The translations under genes and the position numbers were made by a program. Positions 22,386-34,412 of a DNA stretch of 64,000 bases are shown piece by piece. This DNA is from Dipteronia dyeriana. Lineage: Eukaryota > Streptophyta > Magnoliopsida > Sapindales > Sapindaceae. Below the pieces are notes generated by a model. The model was not told the origin of the DNA, searched no databases, and worked only from the letters and a program-made list of their open reading frames with translations. The DNA is taken from assembly GCA_032871835.1 (NCBI GenBank), contig CM065302.1, positions 6,679,882 to 6,743,881 on the forward strand, read 5' to 3'. Positions within the stretch are counted from its first letter, which is position 1, and each line of letters starts with the position of its first letter.

Positions 22386-24527
22386 TGTAACACCCAAACC
22401 ATTCAGGCCAAACAAAATGCCCAAATTAAAAAAGAAAAAGAAAAAAAGAAAAGGAATGTAAAATGAAAAGTGATCAGCTGAGTAAGTAGTTGTGGCTTAT
22501 AGAGTTGACAGACAGCTATGTGCTTCAGACAACTTTAGTTGTGTCTATCCATATGTATATATATTAAGGAGGACAAACATGATATCAGTTAGAAAGAAGT
22601 AGAATCGTATAGAAAGAAAGGAAAGAGAAGGAAGAGAAAAGAAAGGAAGTCAATGGAGTTCTCATGTGATTTTTAGAGTTTTTGGTTGACTTCTTCTTGA
22701 AATTCCACAGATTCTAATTGGATTTTTGTGCGATTGATAGGGAAAGAAGACGAAGTAGAGGAACCTAGCATACTTGATCGGGATTAAGCTTGAAGTTTAA
22801 GTTGTGAGTGAAAGAGTTTTCAGTCTCGTTTTTCACTCAGACTTTTCCAGTGTTATGTTTAAATTAGTTGCATAGAAATCATTTAAATGCTTATCTCTTC
22901 TTATGATTTACTGTGATTTTACAGAGAATTGAAATTATGTTTTATGCTTATATTAGCACTCGAAAATATTAGATATATTACTTTTATTAAATATTGGCAA
23001 GAGATTATGTTTGATTTCATAAAAGCACCAGGTCAGTACCCTTCCCCAGTTACTGTTATTATTGGCTTTTGGGGCCGTTCTACACATGTGTAGGTCAGAT
23101 GAGTCGCTCTGCGCGTGTACGATAGATGTTATGAGTATTGAGTCGCTCTGTATGCGTATGACAAAAGTTATTCTCAACTCTCAATATGCACGAAGTAATT
23201 CGGCGTATGTATTGAAGATATCCATGGGTACTAGTTTGGTACAGATTGAGATTTTATAAATCATATTATTCTTGATCAGAAAAGAGTTGTATATTATTTT
23301 ATTAAATACGATAGTAGATATATTACATTTAACTACTCAATTTTGATATGTTTATGGAATCATTTGACATGATGCAATGATATTTAGTATGTATTATTGG
23401 ATGAATATTGAAAAAGTTCAGAAATGTTTTTAAAAGTTTTCATTCACTCATTGGGCGTTAACGCTCATCCTTTTATCTTTAAAATATTTTTCCAGGTAGC
23501 TGCTCGGTTGTGCGAACTCTTCAGTTTTGAGGTGGGCAACTCAATGACATCATGAAGCATAAGAATCATGCATTTTGATTATCTCAAATGTTGTACATAT
23601 CTTGAGATTCATGATCCGGATGGTCGGACTGGCCGGTTTATATGATCGGAACGGTCGGTTTTGGAATGATCAGGTTTTGACTGGTCGGGTTTGGAAATGG
23701 TCGGTATTTGATGTAGGACAAAGATGAAGGAACTGCGGCCCATGTCGAACAATTTCTTTATTTTTTTATTTCGTTAATTTGGGTCTTTTCTTGTTTCGTA
23801 AAGTTTATTTATTTTAGTTTGATTAGGAATTAAATTTAGGTTTTGGAAATAAATCAAACTTACTTTTTGGGTAAGATTTGATCTTTGTTTTCCAGTCAAG
23901 TTAGGAGTCATGAATCTTAAAAAATTCTAATTAGTTTTGATATTTTCTTGTTTTAGTCTTTTTTAAGGAATGTCGTATTCGAGTCATAATAGGAATAGTT
24001 TATTATAAATAGTCTTATTATTTCCAATTATTGTAACTTTTTAACCATTGTTTGATTTTAATAAAATCGTTCATTTGGAACATTTATCTGTCGTGGATTC
24101 AACATGCTCTTTGAGGATTCGAGATCACCATTTTCTAACGAAGATTAAGGAATGATACCCCCTGCACGGCGGTCCATGCTTGGGTAACTACCAGTCGCTG
24201 CGTCAAGGTTCGTCTGAGTATGCCTCAGGGTTCAACAAAGTGATCATTCTTATTTTTCGCTAAACCCCGCTGCTTCAGTATTGTACGGTCGGGTTTTGAC
24301 TGGTCGGTTTTTGACTGATTTTTTTTTTCCAGACACTTTTGTAATGAACAGAAATATGCAATAAAAGACTTACAATCATGTACATTTTGTATACTTACAT
24401 TTTTTTTATGTTAAAAGCAAGTATTTTCTATAGAATTTTAGTTAAAACTTATTTATCATGTTAGCAAAAGTGCAGCTCACAGGACCTCCCTCGTACCCAA
24501 GAGAGGGGTCGGGGTGGGTCTTGTCCA
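22386..24527 (+). repeat. 5' LTR of the chromovirus
   Basis: 2142 bp, of which 569 bp is a later solo-LTR insertion (23709-24277) plus its 5-bp duplication. Without it, the length is close to the 1544-bp 3' LTR. Short ORFs in it (22953-23177) also appear in the 3' LTR and are not genes. Confidence 0.9.
23709..24277 (+). mobile_element. Solo LTR, family C, inside the chromovirus 5' LTR (TSD GTATT)
   Basis: Starts TGATGTAGGAC, ends GCTGCTTCA, 569 bp. Flanked by GTATT (23704-23708 and 24278-24282). The 3' LTR lacks it, which gives the empty site directly. The same family occurs at 63429-63971. Confidence 0.9.
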
Positions 24528-24529
24528 CT

Positions 24530-24541
24530 TGGTATCGGAGC
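24530..24541 (+). other. Primer-binding site of the chromovirus
   Basis: TGGTATCGGAGC, two bases after the LTR end. It differs by one base from the plant initiator-Met tRNA complement TGGTATCAGAGC. Confidence 0.8.
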
Positions 24542-24627
24542 ACGGTTTATGATTCCTTAGACCACATAATAATTGTTTGCATTTAGTTTCACGCATTTAA
24601 GCATATCTTTTATTTTGTAACAGCATC

Positions 24628-25650
24628 ATGCGTCTAGTTGGCCGCCCACGCACGAGACTGGTAGCTGACTTAGGAGAGAGGAGTGATAACCAAGATGAAA
24701 ATGAGGCAGAATCACACCCTCACCACCTATAGCTCACCCTTATGTGACAGAACATAGGGAGGAACCAATGGATAGAATTGCATAACTTTTGAGTGACATG
24801 GTTCGGTACCAAACGCGGGTGCTAGAGAATTCTATTGAGCGTGCACGTAAGTTGGGAGCTACAAATTTTGATGGAACTGGAGATCCAGATAGTGTTAGTT
24901 CTTGGTTGAATGAACTGGAACGTGTATTTGAAGTTATGAGATGCATAGATAAACAGAAGGTCTCTTTTGCTACGTTTTTGTTGAAAGAAAAAGCGTATGA
25001 TCGGTGGACGTCAGTACAACGAAGGACTCCTAAAGGAATTACTTTGGAGGATTTTAAAAAGAAGTTTAATGATCGTTATTATCCTCGTTTCTATCAAGAT
25101 TTGAAAAGAGCTGAATTTTTCAGGCTAGTGCAAGGATCTATGATAGTAGAAGAATATGAAAAGAAATTTACAGAACTTTCGAGAGTTGCTCTGTATATAG
25201 TCGTTGATGAAGTTAATAAGTGTAGAAAATTTGAAGATAGACTTAGATCAGAAATTAAGACAATAGTGACTACTTCTGGGCATGCTGAGTTCGGTAAGTT
25301 ATTTGAAGCTGTATTGAGAGTTGAGAGAGGCCTTAATGATTCTCGCAGATTTGAACAACATAAACAAAAGCATAGTAACTGGTCAACAGGGGGCTCTTAT
25401 AGCAAAATGCCTAAGGAACCAGACGGTTTTTCATGTCAGACTAGTAACTATCAACAGAGTCGTGGATCTGGTTCTAGCCAAGCATCAGTCAAAAAAACAA
25501 TGGGTGGTCATCAATAGAGTGCTCGTATGGGTAGAGGTAGGCGTCCTCTATGTCAGACATGTAGAAAATATCATGATAGTGAGTGTTATTTGGGGATGTC
25601 AGGTTGTTATCATTGTGGACAGGCTGCGCATTTAAAAAGAGATTACCCGA
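24628..25650 (+). pseudogene. Chromovirus gag with zinc knuckle
   Basis: ATG at 24628 opens a short piece (MRLVGRPRTR) that stops at 24730. The main gag frame is 24789-25517, with the retrotransposon-gag core KVSFATFLLKEKAYDRW, DFKKKFNDRYYPRF and FFRLVQGSMIVEEYEKKF. A CCHC knuckle follows at about 25603-25650. Its last Cys is Tyr (CYHCGQAAHLKRDYP), and a Gln-type codon is now TAG. The protein is inactive. Confidence 0.85.
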
Positions 25651-26108
25651 ATTAGTCTGAGGGGGCAATGAAGAGAGAAAGATAGTTTTTCAACCAATGC
25701 AAATTGGCGCTAGTTAGATTCATTGACAGAAGGGATCCCGAGTAGAAGGATCTCTACAACTATAGGGAAAAATCAAGCTAGTGTAACAGGGGTTGGAGGT
25801 AGCCAACAGAGAGGTCAGTCAGGTAGACCTTGTACTCAAGCAAGAGTTTTTGTTATGACTCAGCAAGATGCTGAGACCACTCCCGATGTCGCTACAGGTA
25901 TGTTAACCATTTTGGCCACGATGCTCATGTTCTTATTAATTCTGGATCTACTAATTCCTTTGTATCTTGATCTTTTACGGTGTTTGCGGACGTAGAATTA
26001 AGACCATTATATTCTAGTATGGTAGTGGCTACACCTACTGGTGAATCTTTATTGACTGAAAATGTATATAGAAACATCAAATTCATAGTCGGTAAGCATA
26101 AGCTACAT

Positions 26109-27652
26109 TGTAAGTTCCTCGGTTTTTGATTGGCATATTTTGTTGACAAACACATGTTGCGATCAATATGTAAGGGTAGTTTAAGGCTTCATTGCTCAAG
26201 TCCTTGTTCGAGCTTCAAAGGTATAATCACTTGCCTTAACTTCATTGAAGAGATTTAGTGCACACACTCACTCTCATGCATGTTTTTTTATCACTTTGCA
26301 TTTATGCTTAATTTTCTTGATTGTGTGCCTATTGTTGTTATCCCTTGGTTGTTTAAATTGATTGCATCTTGTGATTAAAATGTCATGTCATGTTAGGCAT
26401 TAGGATGCATTTCCTTCATCTCAATTCTCTTGCATGTATTGTGTGTGTGTGTGAAGACGGTGAGCTGTGCGCCACTCGAGCAGTGCCCTCACCAGCGCCA
26501 ACACCAGCGCAACTTGTCCAGAGAGTTGTCACTGGTGGTGCACCGGTCGTCATGTGCACCTCACCAGCGCAACTTGTCCAGAGAGTTGTCGCTGGTGGTA
26601 CACTGGTGGTCATGCACACCTCACCAGCGCATCTTGTCCAGTGAATTATCGTTGGTCGTGCGCTACTCGACCAGCGCACAGGCACCAGCGCACATCGCGT
26701 ATTTTGACCTGTTTTTGCCAAAACGACATAGCTTCACTTTGGGCTTCATATAAATATATCATCTTCTCCCAATTCGTTTTTTAGAGCTTCCTAACCTATT
26801 TTTGATAGAGAAACAAAGGTTTTTAGTGAGAGAAGCTCCAAGTAGCCATTTTTACTCAACCATTCCTAATATCCAAATCATCAAGCATCTTTCAAGCATG
26901 GGTTTCTTGTGTATTCATACCTAGGTATTCTCTACATGTTCTAAGTTTTTATGATTTCATCTCTAAGACATGTATGCCTAGGGTTTTAGTCTTTAGTGCA
27001 TATTAAATGCTTGTTTGAATGTTTAATTGCTTTTATGACATGCTTGTGTATTGATTGTTGGTTGAGATGCATTAATTTGTGATAGCTAGCATTTAGGATG
27101 ATTTTGCCCTTCTAGCTAATTCTTCTTGCCATTGCATTTAGAACATTGATATCTAGGATTTGTTTTAATTGTCATTATTAATCCTAGATAAGCATAAATG
27201 TCTTGACCTATTATTTTTGCATATTGAATATTCTTGCATATTCACTTAGGTTGTCATTATCTCTTCATTGTTGAGTTTGCTTGTGGCTAAGTGGTTAGTG
27301 CACAAGGCTAGGGATCCAAAATCACTATTAAGGCCCGTTGGGTAGAATGAAAGGGTTAGTAACTGGAGGGTTAGACGAGAGGTCAACCTAGGTTGTAAAC
27401 TTTTACTCAATAGTGGATTTTGTGGATCAAGGTTGGCACTCTAAACAGCCCGTGGTTTTTCTCATTTGAAGGGTTTCCACGTATATTTTCCGTGTTGTTA
27501 TTGTTTTATGTTTGTTGTCATTTATGTGAGCATTTAAGTAGAATGGGGCAGAATTGTTAATATTGATTAATTCGTAAAATTGGTAATCTGTCGAATTAAA
27601 ACCTATTAACCCCCCCTCTAGGTAATAGACACACACTTTCTAGGGAATTTCA
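26109..27652 (+). mobile_element. Solo LTR, family B, inside the chromovirus protease (TSD TACAT)
   Basis: 1544 bp, TGTAAGTTCC to GGGAATTTCA, flanked by TACAT (26104-26108 and 27653-27657). Removing it and one TACAT restores the protease frame as KHKLHVDLIMLDICDFDVIL. It ends with AACCCCCCCTCTAGG, a text common near the 3' end of copia-type LTRs. A 60-bp tandem repeat lies inside (26510-26690). Confidence 0.92.
26510..26690. repeat. 60-bp tandem repeat in the family-B LTR, about 2.8 copies
   Basis: The unit starts CAGCGCAACTTGTCCAGAGA and ends TGCACCTCAC. Two full copies and a partial third are present. It gives overlapping repeat-coded ORFs on both strands, none of which is a gene. Confidence 0.88.
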
Positions 27653-30600
27653 TACATGTTGATTTGATTATGCTTGATATATGTGATTTTGATGTTATTT
27701 TGAGAATGGATTGGCTCGCTACACACCATTCAACAATAGATTGTTTTCGAAAAAAAAGTAAAATTTACACTTCAAGGAGAGTCAGATGTTATTTTCTGTG
27801 GTGAATGTCGGATTCTTTCTTCTTGTATTATATCTACTATTATTGTCAGACGGTTGCTCAAGAAACAATGTTCAACTTATTTGGCTTATGTAGTTGATAC
27901 TAAGGATAGTGAGGTGAAGTTAGAAGATATATCTATGGTAAGACAATTTCCAGACGTATTTCCTGAAGATCTTCATAGACTACCACCAGATAGAGACATT
28001 GAATTTATGATAGATTTGGCTCCAGGCACAACTCCAATTTCTATTCCACCTTATAGAATGGCTCCAACCGAATTGAAAGAGTTGAAGATTCAATTAGAAG
28101 AATTGGTAGACAAGAATTTTATTAAACCTAGTGTGTCACCATGGGGAGCGCCAGTTTTGTTCGTTAAGAAGAAAGATGGAACACTACGTTTATGCATCGA
28201 TTACCGACAGTTGAATAAGGCAACGGTGCATAATAATACTAACTCCCACTTATTGATGATTTGTTTGATCAACTTCAGGGTGCAAAGGTGTTCTCCAAGA
28301 TAGATTTGCGAACAGGTTATCACCAATTGAAGATTAGAAACTGTTATGTACCAAAAACTGCTTTCAGAACTCGTTATGGACACTATGAGTTTCTAGTCAT
28401 GCCTTTTGGACTAACCAATGCTCCAGCAGCTTTCATGGATTTGATGAATAGAGTATTTCATCCTTATCTAGACAAATTTGTTATTGTGTTTATTGATGAC
28501 ATTTTGATTTATTCTAAAGATGAGGTGGAGCATGCCGAGCATTTAGAAATTATTCTACAAGTCTTGAGAGATAATCAACTTTATGTCAAATTTAGCAAGT
28601 GTCAATTCTAGCTCGATAGAGTTACATTTTTGGGCCATGTGATTTATGGTGATGGTATTTATGTTGATCCTTAAAAAATTGAAGCTATTGTGAATTGGGA
28701 ACGACCAATTAGTGTGACAGAAATTAGAAGTTTCTTGGGTTTAGCAAGCTACTATCGAAGATTTGTAGAGGGATTTTCCAAAATAGCTTCACCATTGAAA
28801 AGATTAATTCAGAAGGATGTAAAGTTTGAGTGGTCAGAAGCTTATGAACAGAGTTTTCAAGAACTCAATGAGAGATTAATTTTTGCTCCAATACTTACTC
28901 TTTCAGCCGGAAGTGATGGATTCGTTGTTTATAATGATGCACATAAACATGGGTTGGGTTGCATTTTGATGCAGCATGGAAAAATGATAGCCTATACGTC
29001 AAGACAATTAAAGAATCATGAATATAATTACCCAACACATGATCTAAAGCTTGCTGCAGTTGTGTTTGCATTGAAAATTTAGAAGCACTACCTATATGGG
29101 GTCACTTGTCAGATTTATACAGATCATAAAAACTTACAATATCTTTTCACTCGGAAAGAACTAAATTTGAGACAAAGAAGATGGATTGAGTTGATTAAAG
29201 ATTATTACTATACGATTGAATATCATCATGGTAAGGCAAACGTGGTGGCAGATGCACTCAGTAGAAAATCTTCAAGTTCTATGGCTTATTTGAAGATGAT
29301 TTACCTTCCATTATTAACTGAATTAAGAATATGATAGTTAAGCTAGAAGCATGTAATTTTGGAGCATTACTGGATACCTTTTAGGTTAGACCTATTTTGA
29401 TTGATCGTATACGAGAATTGCAAACTCAAGATTCTTATTTAGTTAAGTTAAAGGAAGAAGTGCAGAAAAACTTACTAGCGGATTTTGTACTAAGAGGTGA
29501 TGGTACATTAGTTCTAGGTAATAGACTTTGTGTACCAAACATAAAGGAACTTAAGGGTGAAATTTTAGATGAAGCTCACTCTTCAGCTTATGCAATGCAT
29601 CCAGGAAGTACTAAACTGTATCGTATTTTGAAACAGCATTACTGGTGGTAAGGTATGAAAAGAGAGAGCAGATTTCATCTCTAAATGTTTGATTTGTCAA
29701 CAAGTTAAGACAGAACATCATAAACTAGCGGGACTTTCGCAACCACTTCCTATACCTGAATGGAAATGGGAACATGTTACCATGGGTTTTGTGGTAGGAT
29801 TTGCTCGTAGTCAGAGTGGTCACGATAGTGTATGGGTAATCGCTGATCGACTTACGAAATATGTACATTTTCTACCAATCGGTATTACTTACTCTCTTGA
29901 CAGATTAGTCAGAATTTATGTTGATGAAATAGTTCGTCTTCATGGTACACCGGTATCTATAGTGTCAGACAGAGATCATCGGTTTACATCAAGATTTTGG
30001 CCTAGATTACAGAAAGCTTTAGAAACTAGATTGCATTTTAGTACTGCTTTTCACCCGCAGACTGACGGTCAATCAGAGTGTACTATTCAGACGTTAGAAG
30101 ATATGCTTCGAGCCTATGTGATGGATTTCAAAGGAAGTTGGGATGTGCATGTACCATTGATAGAATTTGCCTACAATAACAGTTATCATGCTAGCATTGA
30201 AATATCACCTTATGAAGCTTTGTATGGGAGAAAATGCAGAACACCGGTATGTTGAGATGAAGTAGGCGAGAGAAAGTTGTTAGTTCCAGAGCTTGTTCAA
30301 GTCACAACCGAAAAGATTAAAATCATTAATGGTTGTTCAAGATAGGCAGAAAAGCTACACATATAAGCGGATAAGGGAACTTGAATTTAAAGTGAGTGAC
30401 TATGTGTTCTTACGAATTTCACCTTGGAAAGGTGTACTTCAATTTGGAAGACGTGGGAAGTTAAGTCTGCAATACATTGGTCCGTGTAAGATTATTGGCA
30501 GAGTGGGCAGTGGCATACTGTTTAGCTTTACTCTAAGAGCTTTCAAGAATTCATGACATATTCCATGTTTCTATGCTTCGAAAGTATATAGTTGGCTCTA

Positions 30601-30855
30601 CACATGTTTTAACCAAGCAACCAGTGAAGTTAAAAGAAGATTTGACTTATAAAGAGGAACCTACTGAGATTCTAGACATAAGGGAACAAGTATTACGTAC
30701 TAAGATTATTCCTTTAGTGAAGGTGTTATAGCGAAATCATGCAATAGAAGAAGCAATTTGGGAACATGAAGATCAAATGCAAAACCAGTATCCCCATCTA
30801 TTTCGGTTAGGTAGGTGAATTTTGAGGACGAAATTCTTATACGGTTGGGGTGAAT

Positions 30856-32399
30856 TGTAAAACTCAAACCCAACAAAAGGCCCAAATTGAAAAAAAAAAC
30901 GTAAAATGAAAAGTGATCAGCTGAGTAAGTAGTTGTGGCCTGTAGAGTTGACAGATAGCTATGTGCGTAAGACAACTTTAGCTGTGTCTATCCATATGTA
31001 TATATATTAAGGAGGATAAACATGATATCAGTTAGAAAGAAGTAGAATCGTGTAGAAACAAAGGAAGTTAGTGGAGTTCTTATGTGATTTTTAGAGATTT
31101 TGGTTGACTTTTTCTTGAAATTCCACAGATTTTAATTAGATTTTTGTGCGATTGATAGGGAAAGAAGACGAAGTAGAGGAACTTAGCATACTTGGTCGGG
31201 ATTAAGCTTGAAGTTTAAGTTGTGAGTGAAAAAGTTTTCAATCTCGTTTTTAACTCAAACTTTTCCAGTGTTGTGTTTAAATTAGTTGCCTAGAAATCAT
31301 TTAAATGCTTATCTTTTCTTATGATTTACTGTGATTATACAGAGAATTGAAAGTTTGTTTTATGCTTATATTAGCACTCGAAAATATTAGATATATTACT
31401 TTTATTAAATATTGAGAAGAGATTATGTTTGATTTCATAAAAGCACCACGTCGGTACCCTTTCCCAGTTACTGTTATTATTGGCTTTTGGGGCCGTTATA
31501 CACATGTGTAGGTCAGATGAGTCGCTATGCGTGTGTACGACAGATGTTATGAGTATTGAGTCGCTCTGAACGCGTATGACAGAAGTTATTCCCAACTCTG
31601 CGCATGCGCGAAGTAATTCGGCGTATGTATTGAAGATATCCATGGGTACTAGTTTGGTGCAGATTGAGATTTTATAAATCATATTATTCTTGATCAGAAA
31701 AGAGTTGTATATTATTTTATTAAATGCGATAGTAGATATATTACATTTAACTACTCAAATTTGATATGTTTATGGAATCATTTGACATGATGCAATGATA
31801 TTTAGTATGTATTACTGGATGCATATTGAAAAAGTTGTTCATAAATATTTTTAAAAAAAATTATTTACTCACTGGGCGTTAGCGCTCATCTTTTTATCTT
31901 TAAAATATTTTTCCAGGTTGCTACTCGGTTGTGCGAACTCTTCAGTTTTGAGGTGAACAACTCGATGACATCATGAAGCATAAGAATCATGCATTTTGAT
32001 TATCTCAAATGTTGTACATATCTTGAGATTCATGGTCGGGATGGTCGGTTTTCATGGTCGCACTAGTCGGTTTAAATGATCGGAATGGTCAGTTTTGGAA
32101 TGATCGGGTTTTGACTGGTCGGGTTTGGAAATGGTCGATATTGTATGGTCAGGTTTTGACGGGTCGGGATTTGTATGGTCGGTTTTTGATTGATTTTTTT
32201 TTCCAGACACTTTTGTAATCAACAGAAGTATGCAATAAAAGACTTGCAGTCATGTACATTTATTTTACTTACTTTTTTTTATGTTAAAAGCAAGTATTTT
32301 CTATCGAATTTTAGTTAAAACTTATTTATCATGTTAGCAAAAGTGCAGCTCACAAGACCTCCCTCGTACCCAAGAGAGGGGTCGGGGTGGGTCTCGTCA
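30856..32399 (+). repeat. 3' LTR of the chromovirus
   Basis: TGTAAAACTC to GGGTCTCGTCA, 1544 bp, preceded by a GGTTGGGGTGAAT purine-rich tract. It matches the 5' LTR except for small indels and the family-C insertion. Confidence 0.9.
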
Positions 32400-33626
32400 G
32401 TGTCCCAAGCGATCCCCTCTTATGCCATGAGTATCTTCAAGCTTCTCACTGGTTTATGTAAGGACTTGTCTGTGATGATCTCGAAATTCTGGTAGGGCTA
32501 CCGGGAGGGGAAATGGAAGATTAGTTCGGTTAAGTGGGACTCCATGTGCCTTCCGAAAGGGTGTAGGGGCCTTGGATTTCGTGACATATCCCTCTTCAAC
32601 CAAGCCCTTCTGGCCAATCAAGCATGGATAATTTTGAAAAGTCCGGATGCTTTGGCCTCGCAGGCCCTGAGAGATAAATATTTTAAGGGTTTGGACTTCT
32701 TGGATGCCTCTATTTCTGCTTGTTGTTCCCACATTTGGAGGAGTCTTGGTTGGGGTAGATCTTTGTTGGCTTCGGGGCTTAGATGGACGATTGAGGATGG
32801 AAACAACATTAAAGTCTTCAAAGAACAATGGCTTCCCCGGCCTAGTACTTTCAGGCCTATCACCCTAGACCCTGGAACTGATCTTCGTGTTGCGGACCTC
32901 CTTGACAGATACAGAATAGGATGAGATTTAGCAAAATTGCACCAGCACTTGCTTCCAATCGATAGAGAGGCTGTTTTGTCCATCCCTATGAACCAACTTG
33001 GCTACCAAGAGTCCCTTTCTTGGTATTATGACAGAAACGGTTGCTACTCCGTGAAAAGTGGTTACCACTTTGCCTTACAAGGGAAAATTAGTGAGTTGTC
33101 CTCCAATTCTTCCTCTTCCCGGAAATGGTGGGCCTTGATGTGGAGCCTTAATATCCCCTAAAAGGTTAGGATTTTTTTTGTTTGGCGTGTTTGTCTAAAT
33201 GTTGTCCCCTCTCTCGTTAATCTATGGAATCGAAAAATTGTAGCTTGCCCCGTTTGTCCCAGAAGTGGTATGGCGAATGAATCCTCTGACCATGCTCTCT
33301 TTTGGTGTGGTGAAGCTCGAAAAGCTTGGGGCTGGACTCGGTTTGACAGTTTGTTCGATGATTGGAAGAATGTCTCAGTTATGGATGTTTTCTGTAATAT
33401 CCTTTCTAAGGTTAGTTTGGACGAGTTAGCCCAATTTTGTATGATCTCCTGGGCCATTTGGGAGAATAGGAACTCCTTCTACCATTGTGGCACAACCAAG
33501 GCTTCAGAACTAGGCATGCCCACGGTTCCAACCTGTTCCGGTTCCGGTTCCACCGGTTCCGGTTCCGCTGGTTCGGTTCCTTTTTTTTTTTTTTACAATT
33601 TAGCATAAGAAAAATAAATAAATAAA

Positions 33627-33657
<31 letters not shown>

Positions 33658-34412
33658 TGGAACCGAGTTCGGAACCGAACCACCGGTTCCATGGCAGTTT
33701 TTTCAGAGGAGGAACCGGAACCGAACCGCCTCCCCCACGGTTCCGGTTACGGTTCATTTCACACGGTTACGGTTCAGTTCCACGGTTCGGTGATGTCTAT
33801 CCAGAACTAGTGTCTTCTTGGGCGTTTGAGATGCTATCTGAATTTCAGAAATCGGTGACAACCCTTTCTCTTGCCTAGAGGTCGACGTCGTCGCCGATTG
33901 TTACTAATGCTGACTGGTTTGCTCCTCCACCAGGTCTCCTGAAGTTGAACACTGCAGAGGCCATCCACAATGATTCTAGGACCATTGGTCTTGGAGCAGC
34001 CAACAGAGACGATAAGGGTAAGGTGATTGTCGCTCGCTCTAGGTTGATATTTGGTTCCTTCAACTCTGAGATTGGGAACCTTTTGGCTCTTCAGGAGGGC
34101 CTTCTGCTTGCTAAATTCTCCAATTGTATGGTAAATGTTGCAGAAGATGATTCCTCTTATGTAGCATCTATCCTAAACTCTTTCAGCCCCTGATTAGGTG
34201 ATGCCACTTTTATCATAAATGATATCAAGACCCTTCTCTTAGAGATTGGTGGTTGTACCTTGTAAGTGTCAAGCCTCTCCTAAATCCAAGAACTCTTTGG
34301 CAGGTAGACTAGTTTCTTTGGCCTTCTCCTCTTGTACGGAGCAGCTTTGGTTGGATACCAACCCCTCTTATATTTTCTTTCCTGGTTAATAGTGTTTTTT
34401 CTTTAAAAAAAA
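32400..34412 (+). pseudogene. L1-type LINE, 3' piece (RT end, zf-RVT, RNase H)
   Basis: Continues the LINE at VSQAIPSYAMSIFKLL. It includes the zinc-binding reverse-transcriptase tail (KVRIFFVWRVCLNVVPS, CPVCPRSGMANESSDHALFW) at 33160-33330 and an RNase H-like domain (LKLNTAEAIHNDSRTIGLGA) from about 33930, ending with AFSSCTEQLWLDTNPSYIFF near 34375 and an A8 run at 34406. A MITE interrupts it at 33511-33799. Stops at about 32491, 32922, 33160 and 33876 disable it. Confidence 0.85.
33511..33799. mobile_element. hAT-type MITE inside the LINE
   Basis: 289 bp. Ends TAGGCATGCCC and, reverse-complemented, TAGACATCACC. The 8-bp duplication is TTCAGAAC / TCCAGAAC (33503-33510 and 33800-33807). Removing it rejoins the LINE frame as ASELVSSWAFEML. 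The interior is rich in GGTTCCGGTTCC and its complement, with T, (AAAT)n and (AT)n runs in the centre. Confidence 0.85.

Larger units (their letters stand above)
25850..30840 (+). pseudogene. Chromovirus pol (protease, RT, RNase H, integrase, chromodomain-like tail)
   Basis: The protease is split by a solo LTR: the left part is 25890-26108 and the right part starts at 27658. Its catalytic triad reads NSGSTNS instead of DSG. RT (28085-28611) has [10 protein letters not shown] and the active box [13 protein letters not shown]. RNase H (28690-29270) has [19 protein letters not shown] and [20 protein letters not shown]. The integrase (about 29560-30255) lost its first Asp (WKWEHVTMGFV, normally TMDF) but keeps SDRDHRF and GQSECTIQTLEDML. 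The tail at 30560-30820 has FHVSMLRKYI-like text and LVKVL.RNHAIEEAIWE, typical of the Tekay/Del chromodomain region. Stops at 28609, 29080, 29649 and 30253. Confidence 0.88.
22386..32399 (+). mobile_element. Tekay/Del-type Ty3/gypsy chromovirus inserted in a LINE
   Basis: The complete element spans 10,014 bp including two later insertions. The LTRs begin TGTAA at 22386 and 30856. The 5' LTR ends at 24527 and the 3' LTR at 32399. The flanking duplication is GAGTC (22381-22385) and GTGTC (32400-32404), one mismatch. A primer-binding site TGGTATCGGAGC follows the 5' LTR. The order is gag, zinc knuckle, protease, reverse transcriptase, RNase H, integrase, then a chromodomain-like tail. The LINE frame rejoins exactly across it. 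Confidence 0.9.

Noticed and set aside
26510..26690. Tandem repeat as a CRISPR array
   Set aside because: Units are contiguous without unique spacers, and the DNA is plant retroelement LTR.
26416..26784. Overlapping ORFs on both strands in the family-B LTR
   Set aside because: They reflect the 60-bp repeat and change content in the other LTR copy.
31371..31682. Minus ORF as a gene
   Set aside because: It lies wholly in the chromovirus 3' LTR and a decayed copy occurs in the 5' LTR (22953-23177).
33412..33606. Arg/Asn-rich minus ORF
   Set aside because: It is produced by the GGTTCC repeats of the hAT MITE plus antisense LINE sequence.
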